The translations under genes and the position numbers were made by a program. A stretch of DNA of 56,664 nucleotides, from contig UCOA01000032.1 of NCBI GenBank assembly GCA_900474095.1, forward strand, positions 1 through 56,664, read 5' to 3'. Origin of the DNA: Hyphomicrobiales bacterium (GTDB lineage: Bacteria; Pseudomonadota; Alphaproteobacteria; Rhizobiales; Rhizobiaceae). A model generated the notes under the pieces. It had not been told where the DNA came from. It saw nothing but the letters and a program-made list of their open reading frames with translations, and did not search any database. Shown piece after piece: positions 44,076 through 52,474 of the stretch. Position 1 is the stretch's first letter. Every line of letters starts with the position of its first letter.

Positions 44076-44528
44076 TTTTTCCTGGAAAGCATCATTTTTT
44101 TAACTTCTCTATTAGAATGATCGGCCTGGTTTTCTTAAGGCATACCGCGGCGAGCGTCTTGATTACGGTGTCCATTGCTGTGATGGAGCAGGAATCGTCG
44201 GCAAGGCGCATTCATCGAGTGAGCCTTGCTTACAGTATCCGTCGATATCCTGCGTTGACTAATCCTTAAAATTGCGTGTTTGGGTGGCAAATGTTAAAAT
44301 AATACGCGGCAGGAACGGGGCACAACCAACATCGCCCCTTGACGACCTCTCTGACGACAGCGAGACTTCAACCTCTCTCTGTGGTCGAGCAGCTTTGACG
44401 ATAACACTTTTTGCGATAGTTCTGAATTGACTGCCGGAACAACCTTGAGGGACCTGTATGTGATGCAATCGCTGACGGATTGGTGCTAGCACTACTTGGG
44501 TGATACGCAACAGAAGGGAGAGGCAAGA
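44076..44528. other. Intergenic stretch, no gene seen
   Basis: 453 nt between tRNA-Thr and the GGDEF-EAL gene. It begins with a T-rich run that may terminate the tRNA. I see no frame with a start signal on either strand. It must contain the promoter of the downstream gene. Confidence 0.45.
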
Positions 44529-46208
44529 ATGCGGGATGATGATAAAACGTTGTCTGCTTCATCGTCGGTCGAACGTTATTCCTTCTCGCAAAAAGACGAG
44601 CTCATCTCGCTTTACGACGAGAGCTTTCATCTCATCGACTGCTCGCCAAGGCACAGCAAAACATACTTTGTCGACTCTCTGGTCGACGCCACCTTATGGC
44701 ACGTCTATCCAGAGCTGCTGGCTCCCAAAGCCAAAGCCGCTGTCGAATTCGTGTTTGCCAACGGTGTGCCGCGGAACATCGAAATTGCAGATGCAACAAC
44801 AGCAGAACGTCGCTCCTTGCTCATCTTCCGTACGGCTCGCGGCATTGGCGTCATTGAAGCGGAAAGACATTCCGTCCGCCGCCAGGCATCCAACCAAAGC
44901 GACAACGACCGCGCACTTCTTCTTCACCAGGCAACCCATGATGTTCTGACAGGACTGGCAAACCGGCGCCAATTCAGCGATCAGTTGCGGGACACCCTGC
45001 CAGTGCCCTTGGGCGCGAAGCTGGCCCTCATGCAGATCGATCTTGATGACTTCAAGCCAATCAATGACACGTTGGGCCACGGCGCTGGCGATACCGTTCT
45101 CAAGATGGCGGCAGAAAGAATAAGGAGTGTCCTTGGGGAGCGGGAGCTTGCCTACCGGCTGGCCGGCGATGAATTTGCGGTCATCCAGTGGAAAGTCGAC
45201 CAGCCCCGCGAGGCAGAGCGCCTGGCTGATGCGCTCGTCGACGTTTTCAAGGAACCGTTCACTGTCGAGGGTATCAATGTCTTCGTCGGAGCGAGCGTGG
45301 GGGTTGCCGTCGCCCCCGGCGACGGCAACGAGATCGAGCAGTTGATGAAGGCTGCCGACATTGCGCTCTACGCAGCGAAGAAAGATGGCCGCGGTCGGGC
45401 AAGGACGTTCAGCCGCTCGATGCTCATCGTCCTGGAGCAGCGCGAAATGTTGCGCCGCAGCCTGCGGACCGCACTTCAGGACGGGCAATTCTTCGTTGAG
45501 TATCAGCCTCTCGTGAGACCGCCCTTCTCGATCGTCGGCTTTGAAGCGCTGCTGCGATGGCGCCATCCGCTGGTGGGCCTGATTCCACCGAGCGTCTTCA
45601 TTCCCATGGCTGAGTCCGATGGCCTTATGAGCGAAATCGGACAATGGGTATTGGAGCAGGCCTGCCGGGCGGCGGCGACCTGGCCCGCCCATTTCACGGT
45701 AGCCGTCAATCTGTCTTCGGCTGAATTTTTGCGTGAAGGGCTGACGGATCGGGTCGCCCAGACACTCGATGCGGTCGGTCTGCGCGCCGATCGTCTCGAA
45801 CTCGAAATCACCGAATCCGTCTTGCTGGAGCGAACGACCAACAATCTCGATACGCTCAATACTTTGAATGTTCTCGGCGTGCAGATTTCGCTCGATGATT
45901 TCGGAACCTACTATTCCTCATTGAGCTATCTCAAGAACTTCCCCTTCGACACGATCAAGATCGACAAATATTTTATCAAGGATCTCGAGAGCGACGAGAA
46001 GAGCCAGACGATCGTCCGATTCATAATCGCTCTCGCCCATGGCTTGGGAATGCGCGTCACCGCCGAAGGGGTGGAGACGCGGGGTCAGATCACTTGGCTG
46101 CAGAAGGAGGGATGCGATCAGTTGCAGGGGTATTTCTTGGGCGTCCCGATGCCCGCGGGAGCGATCGAGGAGTTCCTTCGTCAATCGTCGTCGTTTGAAT
46201 TCCGGTAG
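44529..46208 (+). CDS. GGDEF-EAL cyclic-di-GMP signalling protein
   Basis: A 559-residue protein without transmembrane helices. N-terminal about 120 residues look like a PAS-type sensor (SLYDESFHLIDCSPRHSKTYF). The GGDEF domain begins at LLLHQATHDVLTGLANRRQF; its active loop reads LAGDEF (about residue 210), i.e. AGDEF instead of GGDEF. The EAL domain (from about 310) has EALLRWRHP, NLSSAEF, ELEITESVLLE, LDDFGTYYSS and IKIDKYFIK, the full catalytic set, so phosphodiesterase activity is likely and cyclase activity uncertain. AGGGAGAGG precedes the ATG. It lies 166 nt upstream of the partner-switching operon and may feed the same response. Confidence 0.9.
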   Translation: MRDDDKTLSASSSVERYSFSQKDELISLYDESFHLIDCSPRHSKTYFVDSLVDATLWHVYPELLAPKAKAAVEFVFANGVPRNIEIADATTAERRSLLIFRTARGIGVIEAERHSVRRQASNQSDNDRALLLHQATHDVLTGLANRRQFSDQLRDTLPVPLGAKLALMQIDLDDFKPINDTLGHGAGDTVLKMAAERIRSVLGERELAYRLAGDEFAVIQWKVDQPREAERLADALVDVFKEPFTVEGINVFVGASVGVAVAPGDGNEIEQLMKAADIALYAAKKDGRGRARTFSRSMLIVLEQREMLRRSLRTALQDGQFFVEYQPLVRPPFSIVGFEALLRWRHPLVGLIPPSVFIPMAESDGLMSEIGQWVLEQACRAAATWPAHFTVAVNLSSAEFLREGLTDRVAQTLDAVGLRADRLELEITESVLLERTTNNLDTLNTLNVLGVQISLDDFGTYYSSLSYLKNFPFDTIKIDKYFIKDLESDEKSQTIVRFIIALAHGLGMRVTAEGVETRGQITWLQKEGCDQLQGYFLGVPMPAGAIEEFLRQSSSFEFR

Positions 46209-46374
46209 CAGGGCTTCTCGCACCGATTTCGAATGCCTTGATGCGCAAGGTCCGAGCCTCAAAACGGGGCCGGCGAAACCTTCGGCCCCTGACCGCGAAT
46301 TCGGTTGCTCGAAAAATCGCTGTGGAGAGTTTTGAGACGCCGTGGCAGAGTTTGCTCATAAAGGACGAATCGGC

Positions 46375-46893
46375 ATGGAAATAGCCGCGAAAGAACCCGC
46401 GGAAGCAGGCTTTGAACCCTTGCTTCAACTTGAGATGGAGATGGAAACCTTCCTTTCGGATTGGCGCCATTGCGATCAGTTGTCTACCTACGTGGCGCGG
46501 ATGGTCAGCCACAACCGGACGGATCCCGTTCGGCATTCGAATTTTTTCTCATCCGCCCTCAACGAACTTCTGGAGCTTTCATTTCGCGGCGGCTCTCCCG
46601 AAGGCCAGATTGGCTGCGTGATCTATCGGCAGGGAGCAACGGAACGCGTGAGGCTGTCTTTTCCCTGCCCGCCTGGCCACCGGCAGTTTTATCGTGAAGC
46701 AGTGTCGAAAACCCATCGGGAGGACGCCTACGCCCGCTATCTCGATTCCATATCCACTGACCTTGCACCCAGCAAGGATGTCGTCCTTCTGGACCTGGCG
46801 GTTAACTTCGACGCTCAGGTTCGCCTGGACGAAGACGCCCCGCCATTTTTAACGCTCGTAGTCGATCTGCCTTTGGAAGGAATTGTGAGTTGA
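46375..46893 (+). CDS. Degenerate HATPase-like regulator (partner-switch protein A)
   Basis: A 172-residue soluble protein. SSALNELLELSFRGGS (about residues 59-74) aligns with the N-box of GHKL/anti-sigma ATPases ([16 protein letters not shown] in the paralogue at 50429), but the G2 glycine motif of the paralogue is missing; the region has APSKDVVLLDLAVNFDAQV. It therefore looks like a related protein that has lost ATP binding. AAGGAC precedes the ATG. Its stop overlaps the STAS-methyltransferase start, so the two are coupled and likely partners. Relationship to the Slr1658-type regulators is inferred from context and the N-box. Confidence 0.65.
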   Translation: MEIAAKEPAEAGFEPLLQLEMEMETFLSDWRHCDQLSTYVARMVSHNRTDPVRHSNFFSSALNELLELSFRGGSPEGQIGCVIYRQGATERVRLSFPCPPGHRQFYREAVSKTHREDAYARYLDSISTDLAPSKDVVLLDLAVNFDAQVRLDEDAPPFLTLVVDLPLEGIVS

Positions 46894-48068
46894 GCTCAAC
46901 GGGTCTTTCCATACCCTTCAAGGCAGAGTTTGACGCCAATAGCCAAGAGTTCTCTCTTTCTGGAGTGGTCCGCCCGCGCTCGATAGACGAGATCGCAGCA
47001 AGCATTTCGATCCTCAAGGAAGCAATCGGCGAGGTACGAGGCGTTCTCTACATCAATGTGAGGCGCCTCGTTCAGATGAACAACACCGCTTTCCATGTCT
47101 TCGTGCGGGTGGTTATCGACGCCTGCCGGGCGAGGCCGGATCTTCGTTTCGTGATCGTGACCTCGAGCGTCGTCGGCTGGACTACCCGGATGTTCGCGCG
47201 TTTGAACGAGATCGAGCCACAGATCACGGTCGAGGTCTACGATTCCAAATTCTACCCGGGCCAGAGCTTCGTGGAGAACACGAGCTTCATTCCGATATTG
47301 CGCACGCAAACCAAGATGACGTGGCGCCATGAGCGCTCCATCCTTCCGCGTCACGGCTTGCGCCCGGGCATCGTGATGGCGGATATCTGCTGCGGTATCG
47401 GTGATTTCGCCGTGCTTGTCCAAAAGGAGTTCCAGCCGGCGCGGATTGTCGCGCTCGATCACTCGAAGGCAAGTCTTGCCTATGCGCGCGACGTAGCAGC
47501 AGGTTTCGGTATTACGGGCATTGAATATACCTATGGCGACGCATCCGAGATGTTGCTTGAGGACAATCAGTTCGACTTCGTCAGCTGCCGCCATTCGCTG
47601 CAGATATTCAATCAGCCGAACGCGCTTCTGGCGGAGCTTTACCGGATCTGCAGGCCCGGAGGACGGGTCTACGTAACCAACGAGAAAAATTCGCACTGCC
47701 TCGGCGAGCCTCGATCTCAGAGCATTCAATGGACGTATAACGAAGTCGCGAAGTTGTTCAGCCATTTCGAGATGGACGTTGAGCTGGGGCCGAAGAGCCG
47801 CCGGTATCTTGCAGATGCCGGCTTCGACGACATCGTCGTGGAGTCGTTCATGGTCACCAACCTGGACGGCGACCCGCGGGACTTCGCCGACGTTATCGCT
47901 GCCTGGGAAGATGTCTATGCCGGCGAAATGGCCGTGAAGCGTGGCGATTCTCCTGAATTCATCCAACGCTTCCGCCAGGGCTTTCAGGACCATATCTTCG
48001 CGGCCCTTCATCCCAAGGGCTATGCCGGCTGGCCGATCTGGGTGGCATCTGGACGCAAACCTCTATGA
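46890..48068 (+). CDS. STAS-like domain fused to SAM methyltransferase
   Basis: A 392-residue fusion. Residues about 10-125 align with the STAS protein at 50989: NVRRLVQMNNTAFHVFVRVV corresponds to [19 protein letters not shown]. The usual phospho-Ser site is NNTA, leaving Thr66 as the only candidate. Residues about 140-392 are a class I methyltransferase: motif I VMADICCGIGDFAV (162-175), ALDHSKASLAYARD, FDFVSCRHSLQIF and RICRPGGRVYVTN, in the UbiE/COQ5-like order. The start is TTG within the stop of the preceding gene, with GGAAGGAA upstream. The stop overlaps the phosphatase start (ATGA). The methyl acceptor is unknown. A switch in which phosphorylation or partner binding gates the methyltransferase is inference. 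Confidence 0.75.
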   Translation: MSSTGLSIPFKAEFDANSQEFSLSGVVRPRSIDEIAASISILKEAIGEVRGVLYINVRRLVQMNNTAFHVFVRVVIDACRARPDLRFVIVTSSVVGWTTRMFARLNEIEPQITVEVYDSKFYPGQSFVENTSFIPILRTQTKMTWRHERSILPRHGLRPGIVMADICCGIGDFAVLVQKEFQPARIVALDHSKASLAYARDVAAGFGITGIEYTYGDASEMLLEDNQFDFVSCRHSLQIFNQPNALLAELYRICRPGGRVYVTNEKNSHCLGEPRSQSIQWTYNEVAKLFSHFEMDVELGPKSRRYLADAGFDDIVVESFMVTNLDGDPRDFADVIAAWEDVYAGEMAVKRGDSPEFIQRFRQGFQDHIFAALHPKGYAGWPIWVASGRKPL

Positions 48069-50425
48069 ACGCGCCTTTGCAACACAACGCCCGGTTCGGC
48101 CTGCGCTCATTCCGCGCCAAGTTCGTCCTCGTCGTGGGAGGCGCCGTGCTGTTCGATCTGCTCGTCAGCGGCGGCCTTGCGCTCTGGAATGTGCAGAGGC
48201 TTTCCCGTGATGCCACAGCGGAGGTCGGGCAAGGCCTGGAGCGCGCCAACCAGGACTACATCCGCTCCTACGCGGAAGGGACGGCCGCCCGCGTCAATCT
48301 GCTCCTTGAACAGGTCCATTCTGACGTGGGAACGCTGGCAGGCGTCCTGCAAGCGCAGATCGACCGCCCCGAGAGAGAGACCCAGATCGGGGAAGCCATG
48401 GCACGTGGCGCGCCCGAGGCGGTGACCGTCACCTACGATGAAAAGGGAGGGTGGGCTCAGAATCGCCCCGGACCTCTGTCCGTTGTCAGCGTCTGGGGAT
48501 ATCTTCTCGGTTCAGATCACCTGCCGCTGCCTGAAGTCCAGCGGGAAATCGAAAACAGCGCCGTCCTGGACCTCGTTGTTCCTAGCCTGCTGGCGAACGG
48601 CCAGTCGAAGCTGCAGATGTACTATATCGGTCCGAGGGAGCGGCCAATCTTCCGGACCGCGCCCTATACCGATCAAGCTCAGACTTTCGACAGGCTCTAT
48701 CCTGGCCACAACCAGGCAGACTTCTGGACCTTCTTCTTCCCGGGTCTTTACGAGTCGTGGCAACAATGGGCAAGGGACCCGGGGTCGCGCCCGGTAGGTA
48801 CCAGCATCACGCAGACGGCGCCGTACACAGACGCCATCACCGGCAAACTCATCGTCAGTTTTTTCCAGCCGCTCCGGTCAAGTGATGGCAAGAGCGTGGC
48901 CGGTGCTGCGGGAGCGGATATTACCCTCGACCAGCTGGCCGAGATTGTCGAGAACGTCAAGGTCGCCGACAATGGATTTGGTTTCCTGACAATGTCGGAT
49001 GGCAATGTTGTCGCCATCAACCCGGTGGGGGAGAAGGTAATCGGCCTTCAGACATCGAGCGCCGGCAACAGTGAAGGCGTGACAGGTCTCGACCGCTCCT
49101 TGCGCCGGAGCGTGCAGCCGCAGATCGCGCAACTGCCCCTGGATCAGGACGGCTTGCTTCAACATATCATGCTCGACGAAAACGGCGAGAAGGTCCCCTA
49201 TCTGGTCGTCGTGAAGCACCTGCAGCCGACGAACCTGTGGTTATCCGGCCCCGTTCGGCGCGAAACCATGTCGCTTGGCCTCGTCGTGCCCGAACGCGAG
49301 ATCTATGCCTCCCTATTTGCCGCACAGGCGAAAATTTCCCAGGCAACGAACCGGATCCTGATCTATCAGATCCTGGCGCTCCTCGTCTCTCTGCTTTTCG
49401 TGATTGGCGCGGTATTCGCGATATCCAAGCGCATAACTGGCGGCATCAGTGCACTCGCTGGCGCAGCCAAGCGCATCCAGTTGCAGGATTATTCCGTCAG
49501 GGTTGCTATTCCAACCCGCGACGAGGTCGGCGAGGCCGGTGCCGCCTTCAATCGCATGGCCGAGCAGATCAGTTTCCATACGGAGAATCTTGAGCAACTG
49601 GTGGAAGACCGCACAAAGGAGATCGAAGAGGCTAACCTGCAGATCTCGGCATTGAACACGCAGTTGCGCAGTGAAAATGTGCGTCTCGGTGCCGAACTGG
49701 CCGTCGCCCGCCAGATCCAGATGATGGTTCTGCCCAAGGCGGGCGAACTTGAAGAAATCACGGATATGGAGATAGCGGCCTATATGCGGCCCGCCGACGA
49801 AGTGGGTGGCGACTATTATGACGTCCTGAAAGATGGAGAACGACTGAAGATCGGCATCGGCGATGTCACCGGGCATGGACTGGAAAGCGGCGTGTTGATG
49901 CTGATGGTTCAATCTGTCGCTCGGGCTCTGCAGGAAGCGGGCGACATGGACCCGTCGCAATTCCTCAACAGCGTCAACCGTGCCATCTACAAGAATGTCG
50001 TCAGGACCAGCACCGACAAGCATCTTTCCCTCGCATTCCTGGACTATGAGGGAGGACGCCTAACGCTCTCCGGCCAGCACGAGGAAGTGATCGTGGTTCG
50101 CAATTTGGGAGAGGTGGAGCGGATCGACACCCTTGATCTCGGTTTACCGATCGGCTTGGAGCCGGATATCTCGGCGTTTGTCGCGACACGGGAAATCTCG
50201 TTCGGCCACGGCGACATGGTCATTCTTCACACCGACGGTGTCACCGAGGCGGAAAACCGGGACGGCGAGCTTTTTGGCATAGCGAGGCTTTGCGAAAGCG
50301 CGCGTCAGCGGTATGGGCAAAGCGCTGAGGACGTCAAAGTGGGGATCCTCAAGGATCTGATGGCGCATATCGGTACGCAGAAGATCCATGACGATATTAC
50401 TCTCGTAGTCATGAGACACAGGTGA
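48065..50425 (+). CDS. Membrane sensor SpoIIE-type PP2C phosphatase
   Basis: A 786-residue inner-membrane protein. TM1 is about residues 19-42, then a large extracytoplasmic sensor (about 45-425, dCache-like with VAGAAGADITLDQLAEIV and FGFLTMSDGNVVAINP), TM2 about 430-455, a HAMP domain (about 455-510), a coiled coil (LEQLVEDRTKEIEEANLQIS) and a C-terminal SpoIIE phosphatase. The phosphatase metal-site motifs are EVGGDYYDV, GIGDVTGHG, HTDGVTEA and HDDITLVV, all intact. By family it dephosphorylates a STAS protein to release a partner. Start ATG overlaps the upstream stop; 3 nt separate its stop from the next gene, so it is central in the operon. Confidence 0.92.
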   Translation: MNAPLQHNARFGLRSFRAKFVLVVGGAVLFDLLVSGGLALWNVQRLSRDATAEVGQGLERANQDYIRSYAEGTAARVNLLLEQVHSDVGTLAGVLQAQIDRPERETQIGEAMARGAPEAVTVTYDEKGGWAQNRPGPLSVVSVWGYLLGSDHLPLPEVQREIENSAVLDLVVPSLLANGQSKLQMYYIGPRERPIFRTAPYTDQAQTFDRLYPGHNQADFWTFFFPGLYESWQQWARDPGSRPVGTSITQTAPYTDAITGKLIVSFFQPLRSSDGKSVAGAAGADITLDQLAEIVENVKVADNGFGFLTMSDGNVVAINPVGEKVIGLQTSSAGNSEGVTGLDRSLRRSVQPQIAQLPLDQDGLLQHIMLDENGEKVPYLVVVKHLQPTNLWLSGPVRRETMSLGLVVPEREIYASLFAAQAKISQATNRILIYQILALLVSLLFVIGAVFAISKRITGGISALAGAAKRIQLQDYSVRVAIPTRDEVGEAGAAFNRMAEQISFHTENLEQLVEDRTKEIEEANLQISALNTQLRSENVRLGAELAVARQIQMMVLPKAGELEEITDMEIAAYMRPADEVGGDYYDVLKDGERLKIGIGDVTGHGLESGVLMLMVQSVARALQEAGDMDPSQFLNSVNRAIYKNVVRTSTDKHLSLAFLDYEGGRLTLSGQHEEVIVVRNLGEVERIDTLDLGLPIGLEPDISAFVATREISFGHGDMVILHTDGVTEAENRDGELFGIARLCESARQRYGQSAEDVKVGILKDLMAHIGTQKIHDDITLVVMRHR

Positions 50426-50428
50426 ACG

Positions 50429-50989
50429 ATGACGACCCTATATGGACTGGCGGACCTGACGATCGGAACGGGAGAAAAGGTCACCCGACTTCGTTTATTC
50501 GAAGGACCACTGGATCTCAGCTTCAAGCACTGCGGGATTACATCGGATTTTGTCGCCGAATTCGCGGCGTTGCGCTACCGCGGTTCCCGCAACCTCTACA
50601 GAGAGGTGCGGCACAACATCGGCTACCTGACCAATGAGCTGATAGAAAATGCGGTAAAATTCCGCAAGGGCGGCGAAATTCTCGTGGAAGCCTCGCTCGA
50701 GGCCAACAGGTTTCGTGCGAAAGTTTCAAATTTCATCGACAAGATAGCGGCCGAGCGCTTCCAGCATCTGCTTTCGGAAATCACAACCGGAGATCCCGGC
50801 GACCGGCTCATAGAGCAGATCGAAGCGAATGCGGCACAAGCGAACGCGACCGGGTCGGGGCTTGGACTTCTGACACTCATGAGCGACTATGGTGCTCACT
50901 TCGCATGGGTTTTTGGTTCCAGAGAACAGGACCTCAAAATCCCGCTGGAAACCTATGCATCTATCACGCTCCCCGAAATCTCAAACTGA
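50429..50989 (+). CDS. HATPase-like anti-sigma-type regulator (partner-switch protein B, Slr1658-like)
   Basis: A 186-residue soluble protein. The N-box [16 protein letters not shown] (about residues 67-82) and G2 box [10 protein letters not shown] (141-150) of GHKL ATPases are intact, while a standard DxGxG box is not obvious. This is the pattern of the Slr1658-type superfamily. By analogy it may phosphorylate or sequester the STAS protein encoded next. AGGTGA precedes the ATG. Its stop overlaps the next start (TGATG). Confidence 0.78.
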   Translation: MTTLYGLADLTIGTGEKVTRLRLFEGPLDLSFKHCGITSDFVAEFAALRYRGSRNLYREVRHNIGYLTNELIENAVKFRKGGEILVEASLEANRFRAKVSNFIDKIAAERFQHLLSEITTGDPGDRLIEQIEANAAQANATGSGLGLLTLMSDYGAHFAWVFGSREQDLKIPLETYASITLPEISN

Positions 50990-51345
50990 TGGGCAGACAG
51001 AATATGGAAATCAAGGCGGAAGAATATCGCGTCTGGTTGGAAGGCAAGGAAATCTACTTCGATGGCACCATGCGCCTGCCGGGTGCGGAGGCCTATGCGC
51101 CGATTTTCGCCCTTGTCATGAGCATTCTTGATACCGAACCCGATCGCGTCACCATAGACCTGACCGGATTGCAGTTTCTCAATTCGTCGGGGATCAACCT
51201 ACTCGCCAAGCTCACCATTGAAGCGCGCAACAGGCCAAATGTCCATCTGACGGTGCGCGGAACGTCGGAGTTTCCATGGCAATCAAAGTCCCTTCCAAAC
51301 CTGAAGAAGCTGCATCCTGCGATTGAGCTCCTGATAGGGTCTTAA
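50989..51345 (+). CDS. STAS-domain anti-anti-sigma-type protein (Slr1659-like)
   Basis: A 118-residue single-domain protein. The STAS core [21 protein letters not shown] carries the phosphorylatable Ser motif NSSG (about residues 65-68); [18 protein letters not shown] follows. It is expected to be the substrate of the SpoIIE phosphatase and partner of the HATPase-like protein. The first ATG overlaps the upstream stop (TGATG); an ATG five codons later ([10 protein letters not shown]) is an alternative. It is the last gene of the operon. Confidence 0.8.
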   Translation: MGRQNMEIKAEEYRVWLEGKEIYFDGTMRLPGAEAYAPIFALVMSILDTEPDRVTIDLTGLQFLNSSGINLLAKLTIEARNRPNVHLTVRGTSEFPWQSKSLPNLKKLHPAIELLIGS

Positions 51346-51444
51346 AATCGCCTGTTCCGCGTCGCGGCGCCTTTAAAGACCGGGAGCACGTCAAGCTGAC
51401 CAAGGATTCAGCGAACTTGACATTTTTCAAAAATAGAACATAAC

Positions 51445-51708
51445 ATGAACAAATCATGCGGCGTTGGTTCTCCGTTCCGGTCCGACGTGATCGCAGATCG
51501 TGCGGCAAACCCTTTGAGGTCAGTGATGCGCCATATTGATGAAATTACTGAGCGGACTCAGGCGGTACTCGCCCAGTCGCGGGCCTTCAGGGAGCGTTCG
51601 CGGGCAATGCGGGAAGAGCACAAGGCTCTGATCGAGCGCGCTTCGATCAAGTCCGGCCAGCTTCATTTCGTATTTCCAGCGCCAAATTCGGACAGCGCCA
51701 AACACTGA
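51445..51708 (+). CDS. Small helical hypothetical protein
   Basis: An 87-residue frame, MNKSCGVGSPFRSD..., with a strongly helical, charged centre (HIDEITERTQAVLAQSRAFR, then ERSRAMREEHKALIERA) that could form a coiled coil. The ribosome site is weak (ATAGAACATAAC). An internal ATG at codon 28 (MRHIDE) is a possible start. No family recognised; composition supports coding. Confidence 0.4.
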   Translation: MNKSCGVGSPFRSDVIADRAANPLRSVMRHIDEITERTQAVLAQSRAFRERSRAMREEHKALIERASIKSGQLHFVFPAPNSDSAKH

Positions 51709-51912
51709 CGCAGGTGGCGTCAACCGGGATTCCCGTGGTGGCATGGCAATCGACGGCGGGGCTTAATCACCCCCACGTCACTTGGGCCTTTGCCGCTTCG
51801 TTGCCGTCTGCCTGACCGCACGTTAACCTTCGTGCAACCGACCCCCGCCAAATCTTGAACGTGCTGGCGATCGCGTTACATGCTCGGTGAGCGTCGTTAC
51901 GGAGTGGCCGCA

Positions 51913-52170
51913 ATGAAATCTCTCATCGCCCTGGGTGCAGCCGCCATCTGGCTCGCCTCGTGCACCACGCCGGAAGTCGAGCCCGTGCCCGGCAGCATCA
52001 CTTATGGCGGCCAGCCCCGCACCAAGCTGACGAAGTCGCCAATCGGCAGCGTCGTGCACAATTCATTCCGCTATGGTAGCGGCATCGCCTACGAGACCTA
52101 TGTCATTCAGCCCGACAGGTCGCTGAAACTTATCCGGCGCGATATCAAGAGCGATATTATTTTTCATTAA
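51913..52170 (+). CDS. Small lipoprotein
   Basis: An 85-residue protein with a lipoprotein signal MKSLIALGAAAIWLASCTTP: basic start, hydrophobic core and lipobox LASC with Cys16. The mature part contains GSITYGGQPRTKLTKSPIGS and SFRYGSGIAYETYVIQPDRSLKLI. CGGAGTGG precedes the ATG. Likely outer-membrane anchored; function unknown. Confidence 0.75.
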   Translation: MKSLIALGAAAIWLASCTTPEVEPVPGSITYGGQPRTKLTKSPIGSVVHNSFRYGSGIAYETYVIQPDRSLKLIRRDIKSDIIFH

Positions 52171-52474
52171 ACGACGACACTCTTCGAAATGCTCAGATCG
52201 GCCCGCCAAGGAGGCGCTTGTCGCGTTTGCGTTTCCCCGATTCCAGCTTCTCCACAACAGTTACGGTGTGTTTCCATAAGTGTTGTGAAGCGCCTGTATG
52301 TTCGCATAACAGGGTTGAAAGCTGGGGAACATGGGTTAAAAGGACACTAATATAGCTGACTTCGAAGTGAAGATGGGTCAATCCGGCGGGTCGGGAGAAG
52401 ATGTTCCGATTGCTTTTTCGCGTTTTAGATGCAATCAGCAGGATAACTCAGCAGTTTAGAGCGTTCGATAGAAT
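52171..52474. other. Upstream region of the polyketide synthase gene
   Basis: 304 nt without a coding frame that has a start signal. It contains CACAACA and TGTTGTG as inverted 7-mers about 20 bp apart (near 52253-52287) that may be a regulatory site. The synthase promoter should lie here; I could not assign -35/-10 boxes with confidence. Confidence 0.4.

Noticed and set aside
47287-50880. Several antisense frames of 80-240 codons opposite the methyltransferase and phosphatase genes
   Set aside because: The sense frames carry full domain motifs and overlap one another as an operon; the antisense frames show none.
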